Assembly (NCBI GenBank): GCA_947501625.1
Contig: CANMWN010000001.1
Location: 445,319-509,318 of the forward strand
Length of the DNA: 64,000 bases
From: an uncultured Flavobacteriaceae bacterium
GTDB lineage: Bacteria; Bacteroidota; Bacteroidia; Flavobacteriales; Flavobacteriaceae
Reading direction: 5' to 3'
Under the pieces are notes generated by a model. The model was given only the letters and a program-made list of their open reading frames with translations, was not told where the DNA came from and did no database searches. How positions within the stretch are numbered: the first letter of the stretch is position 1; every line of letters starts with the position of its first letter. Both the position numbers and the translations under genes were made by a program. Below are positions 27,009 through 36,446 of the stretch, in pieces.

Positions 27009-27279
27009 TTTTATTTCATTTTTTTTTCTGATTTTTCAAAATCTGACGTTTTAAATACAAGCGCAGTAAAATCAACTAGCAAGCATTTTTTTAGATTTTT
27101 AACTTATTGTAAACCAAAACTTTACAAAAATATTTTTTTTAATTTTTTTTTACTTTTTTAATTTTTTGTTAAAAACTCACTTATGATTGTGAATAAGTAT
27201 GGCTTTTATTTTCAAGCAAAAAATTCAATATTTGTTTCTCTCGTTTTTTTATAAAACCCAATCAAAAAACAACAACAAA

Positions 27280-28251
27280 ATGTCAGTTATAGAACCAATA
27301 TTACAAGAAAATAAAAATCGATTTGTCATCTTTCCAATTCAGCACCATGATCTTTGGGAATGGTATAAAAAACAAGAAGCGAGTATTTGGACTGCCGAAG
27401 AGATTGATTTACATCAAGATGTAGTAGATTGGGAAAATAAATTAACTGATGATGAACGCTATTTTATCAAGCATATTTTAGCATTTTTTGCCGCTTCTGA
27501 CGGTATTGTAAATGAAAATCTGGCTGAAAATTTTGTAAGTGAAGTTCAATATACTGAGGCAAAGTTTTTCTACGGATTTCAAATAATGATGGAGAATATT
27601 CACTCTGAAGTATATTCATTATTGATTGATACTTATGTAAAGAATGAAGCTGAAAAAGAACAATTATTTAAAGCAATTGAAGTCTTTCCTGCAATTAAAG
27701 CAAAGGCTGAATGGGCGCTAAACTGGATTGAAAGTGACAGTTTTGCAGAACGTTTAATTGCATTTGCAGCTGTTGAAGGAATTTTCTTTTCAGGAAGTTT
27801 TTGTTCTATTTTTTGGATGAAAAAAAGAGGTTTACTTCCAGGATTAGCATTTTCCAATGAATTAATCTCGAGAGATGAAGGTATGCATTGTGATTTTGCA
27901 GTACACCTTCACAACAACCATATAGTAAACAAAGTGCCAAAAGAAAGGATTACTAAAATTTTGACCGATGCACTAGATATAGAAAGAGGATTTATTACCG
28001 AATCACTTCCAGTAAGTTTAATTGGAATGAATGCCAAATTAATGACACAATATTTGGAGTTCGTAACAGATAGATTGTTGCAAGAGTTTGGGTGTGATAA
28101 GGTGTATAACTCTACAAACCCTTTTGATTTTATGGAAATGATTTCGCTTGAAGGAAAAACTAATTTCTTTGAAAAACGAGTATCAGAATACCAAAAAGCT
28201 GGTGTAAAATCAGGAGGTACAGGAAGTATTTCTTTTGATGCTGATTTTTAG
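27280..28251 (+). CDS. nrdB: Ribonucleoside-diphosphate reductase, beta (small) subunit
   Basis: A 323-residue class I radical-generating subunit. The di-iron ligands can be followed in [17 protein letters not shown] (E..H), [11 protein letters not shown] and RDEGMHCDF (E..H). The tyrosine four residues after the first His (HSEVY) is in the position of the stable tyrosyl radical. ATG 27280 is favoured over an in-frame ATG at 27199 because the N-terminal extension is basic and hydrophobic and not family-like. nrdB precedes nrdA here, with 169 nt between them. Confidence 0.95.
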   Translation: MSVIEPILQENKNRFVIFPIQHHDLWEWYKKQEASIWTAEEIDLHQDVVDWENKLTDDERYFIKHILAFFAASDGIVNENLAENFVSEVQYTEAKFFYGFQIMMENIHSEVYSLLIDTYVKNEAEKEQLFKAIEVFPAIKAKAEWALNWIESDSFAERLIAFAAVEGIFFSGSFCSIFWMKKRGLLPGLAFSNELISRDEGMHCDFAVHLHNNHIVNKVPKERITKILTDALDIERGFITESLPVSLIGMNAKLMTQYLEFVTDRLLQEFGCDKVYNSTNPFDFMEMISLEGKTNFFEKRVSEYQKAGVKSGGTGSISFDADF

Positions 28252-28265
28252 AAGTTTTAATATCT

Positions 28266-28345
28266 TTTCTCTAGATTAGAGAAATCCCCACATACTAGTT
28301 TCCTTTTATTTAGGAAGCCCCCAAATTTAGCAATCGTTTGGTTTA
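28266..28345 (+). promoter_or_regulatory. Hairpin cluster in the nrdB-nrdA spacer
   Basis: TTTCTCTA (28266-28273) and TAGAGAAA (28277-28284) form a perfect 8-bp hairpin 15 nt after the nrdB stop. Two weaker stems follow (TTTCCT/AGGAA and CCAAA/TTTGG). None ends in a T-run, so they could stabilise the nrdB mRNA end or tune read-through into nrdA. No NrdR box was recognised. Confidence 0.35.
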
Positions 28346-28420
28346 AATAACTAAAACGTAAAAATATAATGAGTGTCATTTTAAAAAAGGACTAACTAAC
28401 TTAAAAAAAAATATAAACGT

Positions 28421-30802
28421 ATGTATGTAGTAAAAAGAGATGGTCGCAAAGAGCCAGTAATGTTTGACAAAATCACGTCAAGAATCCGTAAAATGTGTTA
28501 TGGACTTAACAAGTTGGTAGATCCCACCAAAGTTGCGATGCGAGTTATTGAAGGATTATATGATGGTGTAACAACATCAGAATTAGATAATCTTGCCGCT
28601 GAAACAGCAGCAACAATGACTGTTCAACATCCAGATTATGCTAAACTTGCCGCAAGAATTGCCGTTTCAAATCTACATAAAAACACTAAAAAAACATTTT
28701 CAGAAGTTGTAACGGATTTATACAACTACATTAACCCAAGAACTGGAAAAAAAGCACCATTAATTGCTGATGACACATACAAAGTAATTATGGACAATGC
28801 TGCTAAGTTAGATTCTACTATCATATATAATCGTGATTTTAATTATGATTATTTTGGGTTTAAAACATTAGAGCGTTCTTATTTATTGAAATTAAATGGC
28901 GAAGTAGTTGAGCGCCCACAACATATGCTAATGCGTGTATCAATAGGTATTCATTTAGATGATATTGATGAGGCTATCAAAACATACGAGTTGATGAGTA
29001 AAAAGTTCTTTACGCACGCAACACCAACTTTATTTAATGCAGGTACTCCAAAACCACAAATGTCTTCATGCTTTCTATTACAAATGCAAGATGATAGTAT
29101 TGATGGTATTTATGACACTTTAAAACAAACGGCTAAGATTTCTCAATCGGCTGGAGGAATAGGACTATCTATTCACAATATTAGAGCTACTGGTTCTTAC
29201 ATTAGAGGAACTAATGGAACTTCTAACGGTATTGTACCAATGTTAAAGGTATATAACGATACAGCAAGATATGTTGATCAAGGAGGCGGAAAACGTAAAG
29301 GTTCTTTTGCAATGTATTTGGAGCCATGGCATGCCGATGTATTTGAATTCTTAGATTTAAGAAAGAATACAGGAAAAGAAGAAATGCGTGCACGTGATTT
29401 ATTCTATGCTATGTGGATTCCAGATTTATTTATGAAGCGTGTTCAAGAAGATGGCAATTGGACTTTAATGTGTCCAAACGAATGTCCTCATTTATACGAT
29501 ACGTATGGAGATGAGTTTGAAAAGTTATATGAAGGATATGAGAAAGTTGGCAAAGGTAGAAAGACAATCAAAGCTCGTGAATTATGGGAAAAAGTTTTAG
29601 AAGCTCAAATTGAGACAGGAAACCCTTATATGTTGTATAAAGATGCAGCAAACAGAAAATCTAATCAAAAGAATTTAGGAACAATTCGTTCTTCAAATCT
29701 TTGTACTGAGATTATGGAGTATACTGCCAAAGACGAAGTTGCGGTATGTAACTTAGCGTCTATTGCAGTTTCAATGTTTGTAAGTGAAGACAAAGAAGGA
29801 AAAAAATTCTTCGATCATAAGAAATTATTTGATGTAACTAAAAAAGTAACTCGAAACTTAGATACAGTAATCGATAGAAATTACTATCCTGTAAAAGAAG
29901 CTGAAAATTCTAATTTCCGTCATCGTCCAGTAGGTTTAGGAATTCAAGGTTTGGCTGATGCATTTATTATGCTCCGTTTACCTTTCACATCAGATGAAGC
30001 AAAAAAACTGAATCAAGAAATATTTGAAACTATTTATTTTGCAGCAGTAACTTCATCTATGGAAATTGCAAAAGCAAAAGAACCATATTCAACATTTAAA
30101 GGGTCTCCAATGAGTGAAGGGGAATTCCAATTCAATATGTGGGGAATTTCAGAAGACGAGTTAAGTGGTCGCTGGGATTGGAAAAAACTGCGTAAGCAAG
30201 TAATGAAAAATGGAGTGCGTAACTCATTATTAGTTGCTCCAATGCCAACAGCATCGACTTCTCAAATCTTGGGTAATAATGAAGCATTTGAGCCTTATAC
30301 TTCTAACATTTATACGCGTAGAGTATTATCTGGTGAGTTTATCGTTGTAAACAAACATTTATTAGAGGATTTAGTTGAATTAGGTCTTTGGAATAATAGC
30401 ATGAAAGAAGATATAATGAGAGCTAATGGTTCGATACAACATATAGAATCTATTCCTCAAGATTTAAAAGAATTATATAAAACTGTTTGGGAATTGAGTA
30501 TGCGTGATATTATTGATATGGCGCGTCAAAGAGGTTATTTCATTGACCAATCTCAATCTATGAACTTATTCATGCAAGATCCAGATTATGCAAAATTAAC
30601 TTCTATGCATTTCTATGCTTGGAAAAGTGGCTTAAAAACTGGTATGTATTATTTAAGAACTAAATCGGCTGTAAATGCAATTCAATTTACGGTGTCAAAC
30701 AATAAAAAAGATGAAGAAAAACCATTAACTCCAGAAGAGTTAAAAGCAATGTTAATTGCTTCTCAAAACAATCCAGATGATTGTGAAATGTGTGGTTCTT
30801 AA
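28421..30802 (+). CDS. nrdA: Ribonucleoside-diphosphate reductase, alpha (large) subunit
   Basis: A 793-residue catalytic subunit of class I ribonucleotide reductase. The N-terminal ATP-cone ([18 protein letters not shown]) is the allosteric activity site. Active-site landmarks are SSCFLL (redox Cys), NLCTEI (thiyl radical Cys, with NLCTEIMEY), [13 protein letters not shown] and the PMPTASTSQ loop. The C-terminal redox pair is CEMC, six residues from the end. It pairs with the upstream nrdB and ends at a bidirectional terminator. Confidence 0.96.
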   Translation: MYVVKRDGRKEPVMFDKITSRIRKMCYGLNKLVDPTKVAMRVIEGLYDGVTTSELDNLAAETAATMTVQHPDYAKLAARIAVSNLHKNTKKTFSEVVTDLYNYINPRTGKKAPLIADDTYKVIMDNAAKLDSTIIYNRDFNYDYFGFKTLERSYLLKLNGEVVERPQHMLMRVSIGIHLDDIDEAIKTYELMSKKFFTHATPTLFNAGTPKPQMSSCFLLQMQDDSIDGIYDTLKQTAKISQSAGGIGLSIHNIRATGSYIRGTNGTSNGIVPMLKVYNDTARYVDQGGGKRKGSFAMYLEPWHADVFEFLDLRKNTGKEEMRARDLFYAMWIPDLFMKRVQEDGNWTLMCPNECPHLYDTYGDEFEKLYEGYEKVGKGRKTIKARELWEKVLEAQIETGNPYMLYKDAANRKSNQKNLGTIRSSNLCTEIMEYTAKDEVAVCNLASIAVSMFVSEDKEGKKFFDHKKLFDVTKKVTRNLDTVIDRNYYPVKEAENSNFRHRPVGLGIQGLADAFIMLRLPFTSDEAKKLNQEIFETIYFAAVTSSMEIAKAKEPYSTFKGSPMSEGEFQFNMWGISEDELSGRWDWKKLRKQVMKNGVRNSLLVAPMPTASTSQILGNNEAFEPYTSNIYTRRVLSGEFIVVNKHLLEDLVELGLWNNSMKEDIMRANGSIQHIESIPQDLKELYKTVWELSMRDIIDMARQRGYFIDQSQSMNLFMQDPDYAKLTSMHFYAWKSGLKTGMYYLRTKSAVNAIQFTVSNNKKDEEKPLTPEELKAMLIASQNNPDDCEMCGS

Positions 30803-30830
30803 ACGTCTTTCTTCCTAATTTTTACAAATA

Positions 30831-30860
30831 AAAAAACCTCAACAAATGTTGAGGTTTTTT
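30831..30860. terminator. Bidirectional intrinsic terminator (nrdA / phosphate transporter)
   Basis: AAAAAACCTCAACA (30831-30844), a 2-nt loop and TGTTGAGGTTTTTT (30847-30860). It is a perfect stem with A and T tails between convergent genes. Confidence 0.9.
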
Positions 30861-30879
30861 TATTTAATAGAGTTAAGAA

Positions 30880-33153
30880 TTACTTCTTTGCGGCATACAA
30901 TTCTAATAAACTCATCGTCGCTTTTATTAAATCCTCAGTCTCCAATAGCACACTAAAATATAGTGTAGTATTCTTTGGACTAGATTCTGTAGTTCTTGTA
31001 CGCTCAACTTGTTTTTGAGCATAAGAAGAAACATCTTTCAATAATTCTTTTTTGTTTTCAATTAAAGAAGGTATCTGGTCAAAAGCTCGTAAATCAAATG
31101 CTGCCTGAACCTTAGTAAGTAGTGCACTTAATTTATTAGCAATTTCTTTTAACTCTTTAGATTGATTTTTCTTTAATGCTTTGTGGTTATTATTGATATG
31201 TTTATGACTTACTTTTGAAATAAACCCAACTGATTGTGCAATATCTTGCAAGTCTCCAATAACATCAATATAGAATGTACTCGCACTAACAGATGTTTCA
31301 TCTAAATTTTTAATGAAATAGAAAATATTATTCTGTAAGTCTTCAATTTCAGCTTCTAACTTACCAACTGTTTTTCTAGTCTTTTTAAGAGCAATTAAAT
31401 CTTGATTTATCAATCCATTAATAGTATTTTCATTGATTTTACTAACTCTCTTAAGCACTTTAGAAATATTATCAGCACTCTCTTCAATAACACCTTGAAC
31501 AGATTTACTTTCACTTCTATTTAAACTATCAGTAGCCTTAGTTTCTTTAGTTTTTCTTACATGTTTAATAGAATTTCTAACCAATAATAAAACAGCTAAA
31601 AACAATAATACTGCAATCATTGTTGCACCACCTAAGTGAATTAGATATGCTGCAGTTCCTGCTGCAATAAATGCAGTTATTGCAGTTCCAAACCATCCAC
31701 CAATTACATTTAATACACCAGCAACTCTATACACAGCGCTTTCGCTTCCCCAAGCTCTATCGGCAAGTGAAGTACCCATAGCCACCATAAAAGTTACATA
31801 AGTAGTAGATAAAGGTAGTTTATATGAAGTAGCGATAGAAATTAAAATACCAGCAACCATTAAATTTACTGCAGCACGAACCATATCAAAAGCAGGTAAC
31901 TCGTGTGTTTTTCCTTGCGATAATTCAATCACTGGCTTTTCAAACTGTTCTTCAATTTTCTCTTTTGCAGAATTAGGTAATACGTAAGAAGTATATTTTG
32001 ACATTAACATGGCTCCTCTAACTAAACCTCTTGACAAGAAATTAGGTTGAAAACGCTCTTTTGTCTCACCTTGACTTGATAAATCTAGTGATGTTTTCAA
32101 AACATTTCTTGACTTACTTGAGAACCATAATGTCAATACCATAATCATTCCTGCAATGAATAACAACAATGTAGGTGTTGGAACTTTTTTCCCTAAAGAA
32201 TCCATTGGAAACTCTGTAGCTGCCAATCCTAAAGTATTAACTAAAGGATCCATAAATGCTTGATACGATTGCCAAGCAGCAATAGGAACACCAATAAAGT
32301 TTACTAAATCATTTCCTGCAAATGCTAGTGCCAATGCAAAAGTACCTACAAGAATAATCAGTTTATAAATATTTGTTTTTAAGAAATTTATAAAAACATA
32401 AGATAATAAAGACCAAACAACAAAACTCACTGATACAATCGCTAATACATTGTCCTCAAGAAAGTCTTTAATTGTAGCACCACCAATTACATCAAAACTC
32501 TGTTTTGCAATATCAGCTCCTTTAATTCCTTTCATTAGTATAAAGTAAACCATCGAAGTTAAAGCAACACCTCCAAATAAGGCGCCAACCCAACTTGCTT
32601 TCTTTTCAAAATTAAAAGACAATAATAAGCGAGAAATATATTGAACTATTGCACCAACTGTGAAGGCTACGACTACCGAGAGTAATATTCCAAAGATAAT
32701 TTGAGTAGCTTTAGCGGTATTGATATAATTAGTAACTTCTGCAAAACTTCCTCCATCAGCACCAATTTTAATCAATGATACTGCAACAGCTGCACCTAAC
32801 AATTCAAATACAATTGATACTGTAGTAGAAGTAGGCATACCAAGTGTATTGAAAAAGTCTAAAAGTAAGATATCGGTAATCATAACCGCCATAAATATGA
32901 TCATGATATCATTGAACATAAACATACCAGGATTAAAAATTCCCTTACGTGCAACTTCCATCATTCCGCTGGAGAAAATTGCACCACAAGCTATACCTAT
33001 GCTTGCAACAATCATTATTGTTCTAAAAGAAATGGCTTTAGAACCAATTGCAGAATTTAAAAAATTTACTGCATCATTACTTACACCAACTACTAAATCG
33101 GCAATAGCAAGTATCGCAAGAGCGACTATCATCAATAAATAAATATTATCCAT
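30880..33153 (-). CDS. Inorganic phosphate transporter (Pit family) with PhoU-like C-terminal region
   Basis: A 757-residue inner-membrane protein. The two inverted Pit signatures are visible (GVSNDAVNFLNSAIGS near residue 23 and AFAGNDLVNFIGVP near 275), with about ten membrane helices up to about residue 530. The last ~220 residues are soluble, charged and helical (SKVLKRVSKINENTINGL, LDETSVSASTFYIDVIGDL), resembling PhoU/DUF47 regulators normally encoded as a separate Pit accessory gene. The porin gene lies upstream in the same direction, and a pair of 11-bp-phased repeats sits in the gap. Confidence 0.9.
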   Translation of the reverse strand: MDNIYLLMIVALAILAIADLVVGVSNDAVNFLNSAIGSKAISFRTIMIVASIGIACGAIFSSGMMEVARKGIFNPGMFMFNDIMIIFMAVMITDILLLDFFNTLGMPTSTTVSIVFELLGAAVAVSLIKIGADGGSFAEVTNYINTAKATQIIFGILLSVVVAFTVGAIVQYISRLLLSFNFEKKASWVGALFGGVALTSMVYFILMKGIKGADIAKQSFDVIGGATIKDFLEDNVLAIVSVSFVVWSLLSYVFINFLKTNIYKLIILVGTFALALAFAGNDLVNFIGVPIAAWQSYQAFMDPLVNTLGLAATEFPMDSLGKKVPTPTLLLFIAGMIMVLTLWFSSKSRNVLKTSLDLSSQGETKERFQPNFLSRGLVRGAMLMSKYTSYVLPNSAKEKIEEQFEKPVIELSQGKTHELPAFDMVRAAVNLMVAGILISIATSYKLPLSTTYVTFMVAMGTSLADRAWGSESAVYRVAGVLNVIGGWFGTAITAFIAAGTAAYLIHLGGATMIAVLLFLAVLLLVRNSIKHVRKTKETKATDSLNRSESKSVQGVIEESADNISKVLKRVSKINENTINGLINQDLIALKKTRKTVGKLEAEIEDLQNNIFYFIKNLDETSVSASTFYIDVIGDLQDIAQSVGFISKVSHKHINNNHKALKKNQSKELKEIANKLSALLTKVQAAFDLRAFDQIPSLIENKKELLKDVSSYAQKQVERTRTTESSPKNTTLYFSVLLETEDLIKATMSLLELYAAKK

Positions 33154-33202
33154 TTTTTAAATTTTTATAAAGTGTAAAATTATATTGTTTTTCTCTTTTT
33201 TG

Positions 33203-33220
33203 TGTTACCTAAACGTTATC
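33203..33220 (-). promoter_or_regulatory. 11-bp-phased repeat upstream of the phosphate transporter
   Basis: TGTTACC (33203-33209) and CGTTATC (33214-33220) on the plus strand are spaced 11 bp apart and lie 50-67 bp upstream of the transporter start. It resembles the repeats at three other promoters in this block. A PhoB-type site is inferred; the second half-site is degenerate. Confidence 0.4.
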
Positions 33221-33226
33221 ATTTAC

Positions 33227-34429
33227 TTAGAAATGAATATCAAATTGTAATCGATACATCAACCCATTATTACTTTCTTCATTAGACAAGTAACTTACAT
33301 CAGTTTGAACTTTTAATTTATGCCCAACTATGTATTTAGAAACTCCAAGTGTATACTGGCTCTCTGGGTATTTACCTGTAATATTCGTATCTAAATCAAT
33401 ATTGGTATATCTACCTGAAACTTCCCAATTGCTGTTTAATAAATATCCTGCTTGTAAGTTTAAGCCTTTTCCTACTTGTACTTCATCGCCAGTTAAAGTT
33501 CCATCAGAATTTTTTGCTAAAGGATCTTTCGCTTCTCTATCAGCATATTCAGCCATGAATGAGAAGCCTTGATATTTAAACATAGCATCAATAAACAAAG
33601 TATTGATATTTGTTTCAAAAAAACCTATATCATTTGTCATATATGAACCTTGATTACTTCTATTTTTAACCGCATTATTGTTATGGTCATAGGTAATTGC
33701 TAAAGCCAATTTTGGACTTTTTTCTCTTTTTAAATCACTTCCCGAATAATCTCCTTTTTTGGTGAAATTTCCAAATGGCAACAGTTCTATTCTTCCAGTA
33801 TATTGATGACCTCCTAAATTCCCTTTAGTTACATTTCTACCCTCACCTTGTGAAATTGAAAACATCTCTTTTACTACAAACTTATCTGAAAGTTTAAAAT
33901 GATGTCTTAATTGAATTCCTACATCACGATCAATATTAAATCTGCTATTTAATAACGAACGATCCACTTGTTGTAGATTCCCTGAAGAAATAACTCGCTC
34001 TCTGTTTCCTGGCAATTTGGTTTGACCAAACCATAATTCAAAATTCTTATGAAAATTCCATTTTATAACTGCATCCAAAATATATCTTGGAGCATTACTT
34101 GTAAATTCAGATGCTCCAGAAATATCTCTATTAGACAAACCTAATTCTAATTTATATTTCAATTTTGGAGTAAATGCAAAACCATCAAATTTTAATCGTG
34201 CTCTTCTCACCAAAGCATTTGATTCAGGGTTAGCTAAGTTTCCGTCTTCGATATCCCAAGAATTGACACTAAGAAATTGCATTCTAGCACCAACTTTCAT
34301 AGTATATGTGCTGTCTTTGCCAACCAAGTTAAACAATCCTTTTCCAAACTTTGGAGCATTAGATTCTTGAGCATTAACATAAAGTAATGTAAATAACAAA
34401 CTCAAGATTAGAGCAGTTTTAAGTTTCAT
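33227..34429 (-). CDS. Phosphate-selective porin O/P-like outer-membrane porin
   Basis: A 400-residue porin. A signal peptide (MKLKTALILSLLFTLLYVNAQ) is followed by a 16-stranded-type barrel with short turns (FGKGLFNLVGKDSTYTMKVGARMQF, WFGQTKLPGNRERVISS) and an aromatic C-terminus (LQFDIHF) for BAM recognition. This matches the OprP/OprO family, which passes phosphate or polyphosphate. The start was set at the ATG opening the signal peptide, not the earlier in-frame codon. It is adjacent to the Pit transporter, 73 nt before its start, so the pair can carry phosphate through both membranes. Confidence 0.9.
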   Translation of the reverse strand: MKLKTALILSLLFTLLYVNAQESNAPKFGKGLFNLVGKDSTYTMKVGARMQFLSVNSWDIEDGNLANPESNALVRRARLKFDGFAFTPKLKYKLELGLSNRDISGASEFTSNAPRYILDAVIKWNFHKNFELWFGQTKLPGNRERVISSGNLQQVDRSLLNSRFNIDRDVGIQLRHHFKLSDKFVVKEMFSISQGEGRNVTKGNLGGHQYTGRIELLPFGNFTKKGDYSGSDLKREKSPKLALAITYDHNNNAVKNRSNQGSYMTNDIGFFETNINTLFIDAMFKYQGFSFMAEYADREAKDPLAKNSDGTLTGDEVQVGKGLNLQAGYLLNSNWEVSGRYTNIDLDTNITGKYPESQYTLGVSKYIVGHKLKVQTDVSYLSNEESNNGLMYRLQFDIHF

Positions 34430-34470
34430 TTGTAGTATTAGTTTTTGTCGCCACAAAGAACCTATATTAA

Positions 34471-34488
34471 TGTAAACTTAATGTTAAG
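34471..34488 (-). promoter_or_regulatory. 11-bp-phased repeat pair upstream of the porin
   Basis: TGTAAAC (34471-34477) and TGTTAAG (34482-34488) on the plus strand are separated by a 4-nt AT spacer, 42-59 bp upstream of the porin start. They have the same geometry as the repeats at 34727 and 39338. Candidate activator site; orientation relative to the gene is opposite to that at 34727. Confidence 0.45.
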
Positions 34489-34524
34489 AGACTATTATTT
34501 TATTACTAACAATTATTATAAAGA

Positions 34525-34548
34525 AGGGTTGTCAAAATTGACAACCCT
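34525..34548. promoter_or_regulatory. Perfect 24-bp palindrome between divergent promoters
   Basis: AGGGTTGTCAA (34525-34535), loop AA, TTGACAACCCT (34538-34548). It lies between two divergently transcribed genes, so it is not where a terminator of an annotated gene would be. A dimeric regulator site, or the end of an unannotated small RNA, are both possible. Confidence 0.45.
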
Positions 34549-34726
34549 AAATAGTTCATAAAACCTAGTTTCTGACAAAAACTAATAGATTTAAATGAAA
34601 TTAGTTACTTCATATAAGTAAAAAATAACTTAAACAAAGATCCATGAATTACACTTTTCTTATGTAATGTAAATATTATGAAATGTTTAAAGTTTTGTGA
34701 AAAAGCAATTTTGAATTAAATTTTAA

Positions 34727-34781
34727 TGTTAAGAGAATGTTAAGAAAATGTTTGAAAATTGTAAATTATTTTTTATTTTAG
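34727..34781 (+). promoter_or_regulatory. Promoter with triple 11-bp-phased repeat (Pho-box-like)
   Basis: TGTTAAG (34727-34733), TGTTAAG (34738-34744) and TGTTTGA (34749-34755) are spaced exactly 11 bp. The third repeat contains the -33 TTTG (34751-34754), followed by a 19-nt spacer and the -7 TATTTTAG (34774-34781). Repeats of 7 bp plus a 4-bp AT spacer running into the -35 region are the geometry of PhoB/OmpR-type activators. The regulator itself is not in the window. Confidence 0.65.
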
Positions 34782-34804
34782 CTTAACTCAAAAAAATTTA
34801 GGTC

Positions 34805-35158
34805 ATGAAAAACATAGCAATAATAGTATTAATACTTCTTTTTTCTTGCGGAAGTTTTGCGCAAAATATTAATAAACCTTCTTATGAAAAACAAGGAGAT
34901 TTAGTTGCTGTAACTACCTATTATAATGATGGTTCTATAAAGGAACAAGGTTTTTATAAAAATCAAAAACTACATGGAGAATGGAATATGTACAACGAAG
35001 ATGGAGTAAAAGTTACTAAAGCAAATTATGAAAATGGTAAAAAATCAGGCACTTGGATGTTTTTAAAAAACGGTGTTGTAACAGAGGTTAATTATCAAAA
35101 CAATAAAATTGCAAGTGTTCATAAATGGAATGAAGAAGGTGCAGTTGCAATTAAATAA
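34805..35158 (+). CDS. MORN-repeat-like exported protein
   Basis: A 117-residue protein with a signal peptide (lipobox-like FSC near 15, or cleavage after SFAQ). The body has three to four tandem repeats of the MORN-variant/YwqK type (YYNDGSIKEQGFYKNQKLHGEW, YNEDGVKVTKANYENGKKSGTW). Such repeats form flat beta-sheets that bind protein or lipid. Its promoter has a strong phased-repeat site, suggesting induction together with the phosphate genes. Role unknown. Confidence 0.75.
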   Translation: MKNIAIIVLILLFSCGSFAQNINKPSYEKQGDLVAVTTYYNDGSIKEQGFYKNQKLHGEWNMYNEDGVKVTKANYENGKKSGTWMFLKNGVVTEVNYQNNKIASVHKWNEEGAVAIK

Positions 35159-35171
35159 TAATATAACAACT

Positions 35172-35207
35172 AAAAAAAGAGCGCTCAAATTTGAGCGCTC
35201 TTTTTTT
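35172..35207. terminator. Bidirectional intrinsic terminator (MORN / beta-helix lipoprotein)
   Basis: A perfect 18-bp inverted repeat (A-run, GAGCGCTCAAA, then its complement and a T-run) lies between convergent genes, 14 nt after one stop and 20 nt before the other. Confidence 0.92.
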
Positions 35208-35226
35208 ATTAACCAAATTCAAATAA

Positions 35227-36414
35227 TTATTCTACAGTCCAACCTGCACCCCAAATTGCGTAATCAGTTCCTGTACCTTCACCATCTCCAGATATCAAAT
35301 CTGCTTCGGTAAACGAAACTCCTGTATCATTTTTTAATTTTGTTATTACATCTACGAATGTAACATCCATAACATTTGTGATATTCATAGTCACTCCTTC
35401 ACCAGTCGGATTATCAATTGAATCTCCATCCATATCAATCCCTTCTTCAAAGCCTTCAATAACAGCATTATTTATAGTAACTCTTGTTCCTGCTCTTAAT
35501 CTAATTGCTTCATTTCCTGTTGATGACCCTAATCCTACAATAGTTAAATTTTCAATAGTAGGATTTGACCAAAATATTGGTGATGAATTATTCCCAATGT
35601 CAGTATTGTAACCATCTGCTTCAATTCCTTTATCATGATCAGCTCCATGTTTTACATAAGCATTTGTGATAGTCCCTACATATCCTTCAGTCCAATCAAT
35701 TGAGTCATCTTGTGCATTTACTACCGATAAATTATCAACATTTACCGTACCTCCAAAAAATTCAAAGCCGTCATCTAATCCTTCAAACATTTGAACATTT
35801 TGTATAGTAGTTCCATTTCCTACGCCGTAAAATGAAAACCCATTATTTTCTGATTGCCCATCAGCTTTACCGCCAGAATATTCAACTCTCACATATTGTA
35901 ATGATCCTGAATTATCAGTTGCATCATTTCCTCCATAAGGTAAAGAACCTATTTCTGAAGTAGCCGTTGAACCTGCTGTTACTGAATTTATTGGCGCTTT
36001 TCCTAACAAGATTAATCCTCCCCAATCTCCAGCCATTGGAGCACTAGCATTAGAAGTGAATACGATTGGATTACTTGCATTTCCATTTGCAATAATTTTT
36101 GCTCCTTGTGCAATTGCTAAATAAACATCTGAACCAGCAGCAAGCGCTTCAATTGTCATTCCTGCAGGAATAGTTAAAGTAGTTCCTGAAGCCATAATCA
36201 TTGGTCCATTAATGATATATTGATTTGAAGTATCTAATGACAAATTCTCTACATAAGTTCCAGACAAATAGACTGTTTGACCAGAATTATTTCCACCACC
36301 ATTGTTATTATTAGTTACACTATTATCATTAATTATAATATCAGCAGTATCATCATCTGCACAAGAGATTATTAATAATGACATTAATACTAAACTTAAA
36401 ATTGCTTTTTTCAT
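35227..36414 (-). CDS. Parallel-beta-helix-type surface lipoprotein
   Basis: A 395-residue lipoprotein (lipobox ISC, Cys near 18, then an Asp-rich and Asn/Gly-rich linker). The body consists of short repeating beta-strand units with stacked Asn/Asp/Gly turns (IVFTSNASAPMAGDWGGLILLG, FEGLDDGFEFFGGTVNVDNLSVVNAQDDSIDW), as in right-handed parallel beta-helices. No catalytic residues of pectate lyases were recognised. It lies 32 nt after the large TonB-dependent receptor and is presumably its surface partner, in the way SusD-like lipoproteins partner SusC, though it is not SusD-like. Ligand unknown. Confidence 0.7.
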   Translation of the reverse strand: MKKAILSLVLMSLLIISCADDDTADIIINDNSVTNNNNGGGNNSGQTVYLSGTYVENLSLDTSNQYIINGPMIMASGTTLTIPAGMTIEALAAGSDVYLAIAQGAKIIANGNASNPIVFTSNASAPMAGDWGGLILLGKAPINSVTAGSTATSEIGSLPYGGNDATDNSGSLQYVRVEYSGGKADGQSENNGFSFYGVGNGTTIQNVQMFEGLDDGFEFFGGTVNVDNLSVVNAQDDSIDWTEGYVGTITNAYVKHGADHDKGIEADGYNTDIGNNSSPIFWSNPTIENLTIVGLGSSTGNEAIRLRAGTRVTINNAVIEGFEEGIDMDGDSIDNPTGEGVTMNITNVMDVTFVDVITKLKNDTGVSFTEADLISGDGEGTGTDYAIWGAGWTVE

Positions 36415-36446
36415 TTTTTTATTGTTTAATTTTTGGTTTATTATTT

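Larger units (their letters stand above)
34430..34804. other. 375-bp divergent regulatory region (porin / MORN protein)
   Basis: No gene fits here. From left to right it holds: a phased repeat pair at 34471-34488 (TGTAAAC, TGTTAAG) close to the porin start; a perfect 11-bp inverted repeat at 34525-34548 (AGGGTTGTCAA, 2-nt loop); about 150 bp without features I recognise; and the triple repeat and promoter of the MORN gene at 34727-34781. Confidence 0.6.

Noticed and set aside
27009-27279. Replication origin in the T-rich gap before nrdB
   Set aside because: No DnaA boxes or adjacent dnaA/dnaN genes; AT-richness alone is normal for upstream regions here.
27199-27279. Longer nrdB N-terminus from the upstream ATG
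   Set aside because: The added residues are hydrophobic and basic, without family counterpart; ATG 27280 matches the usual start.
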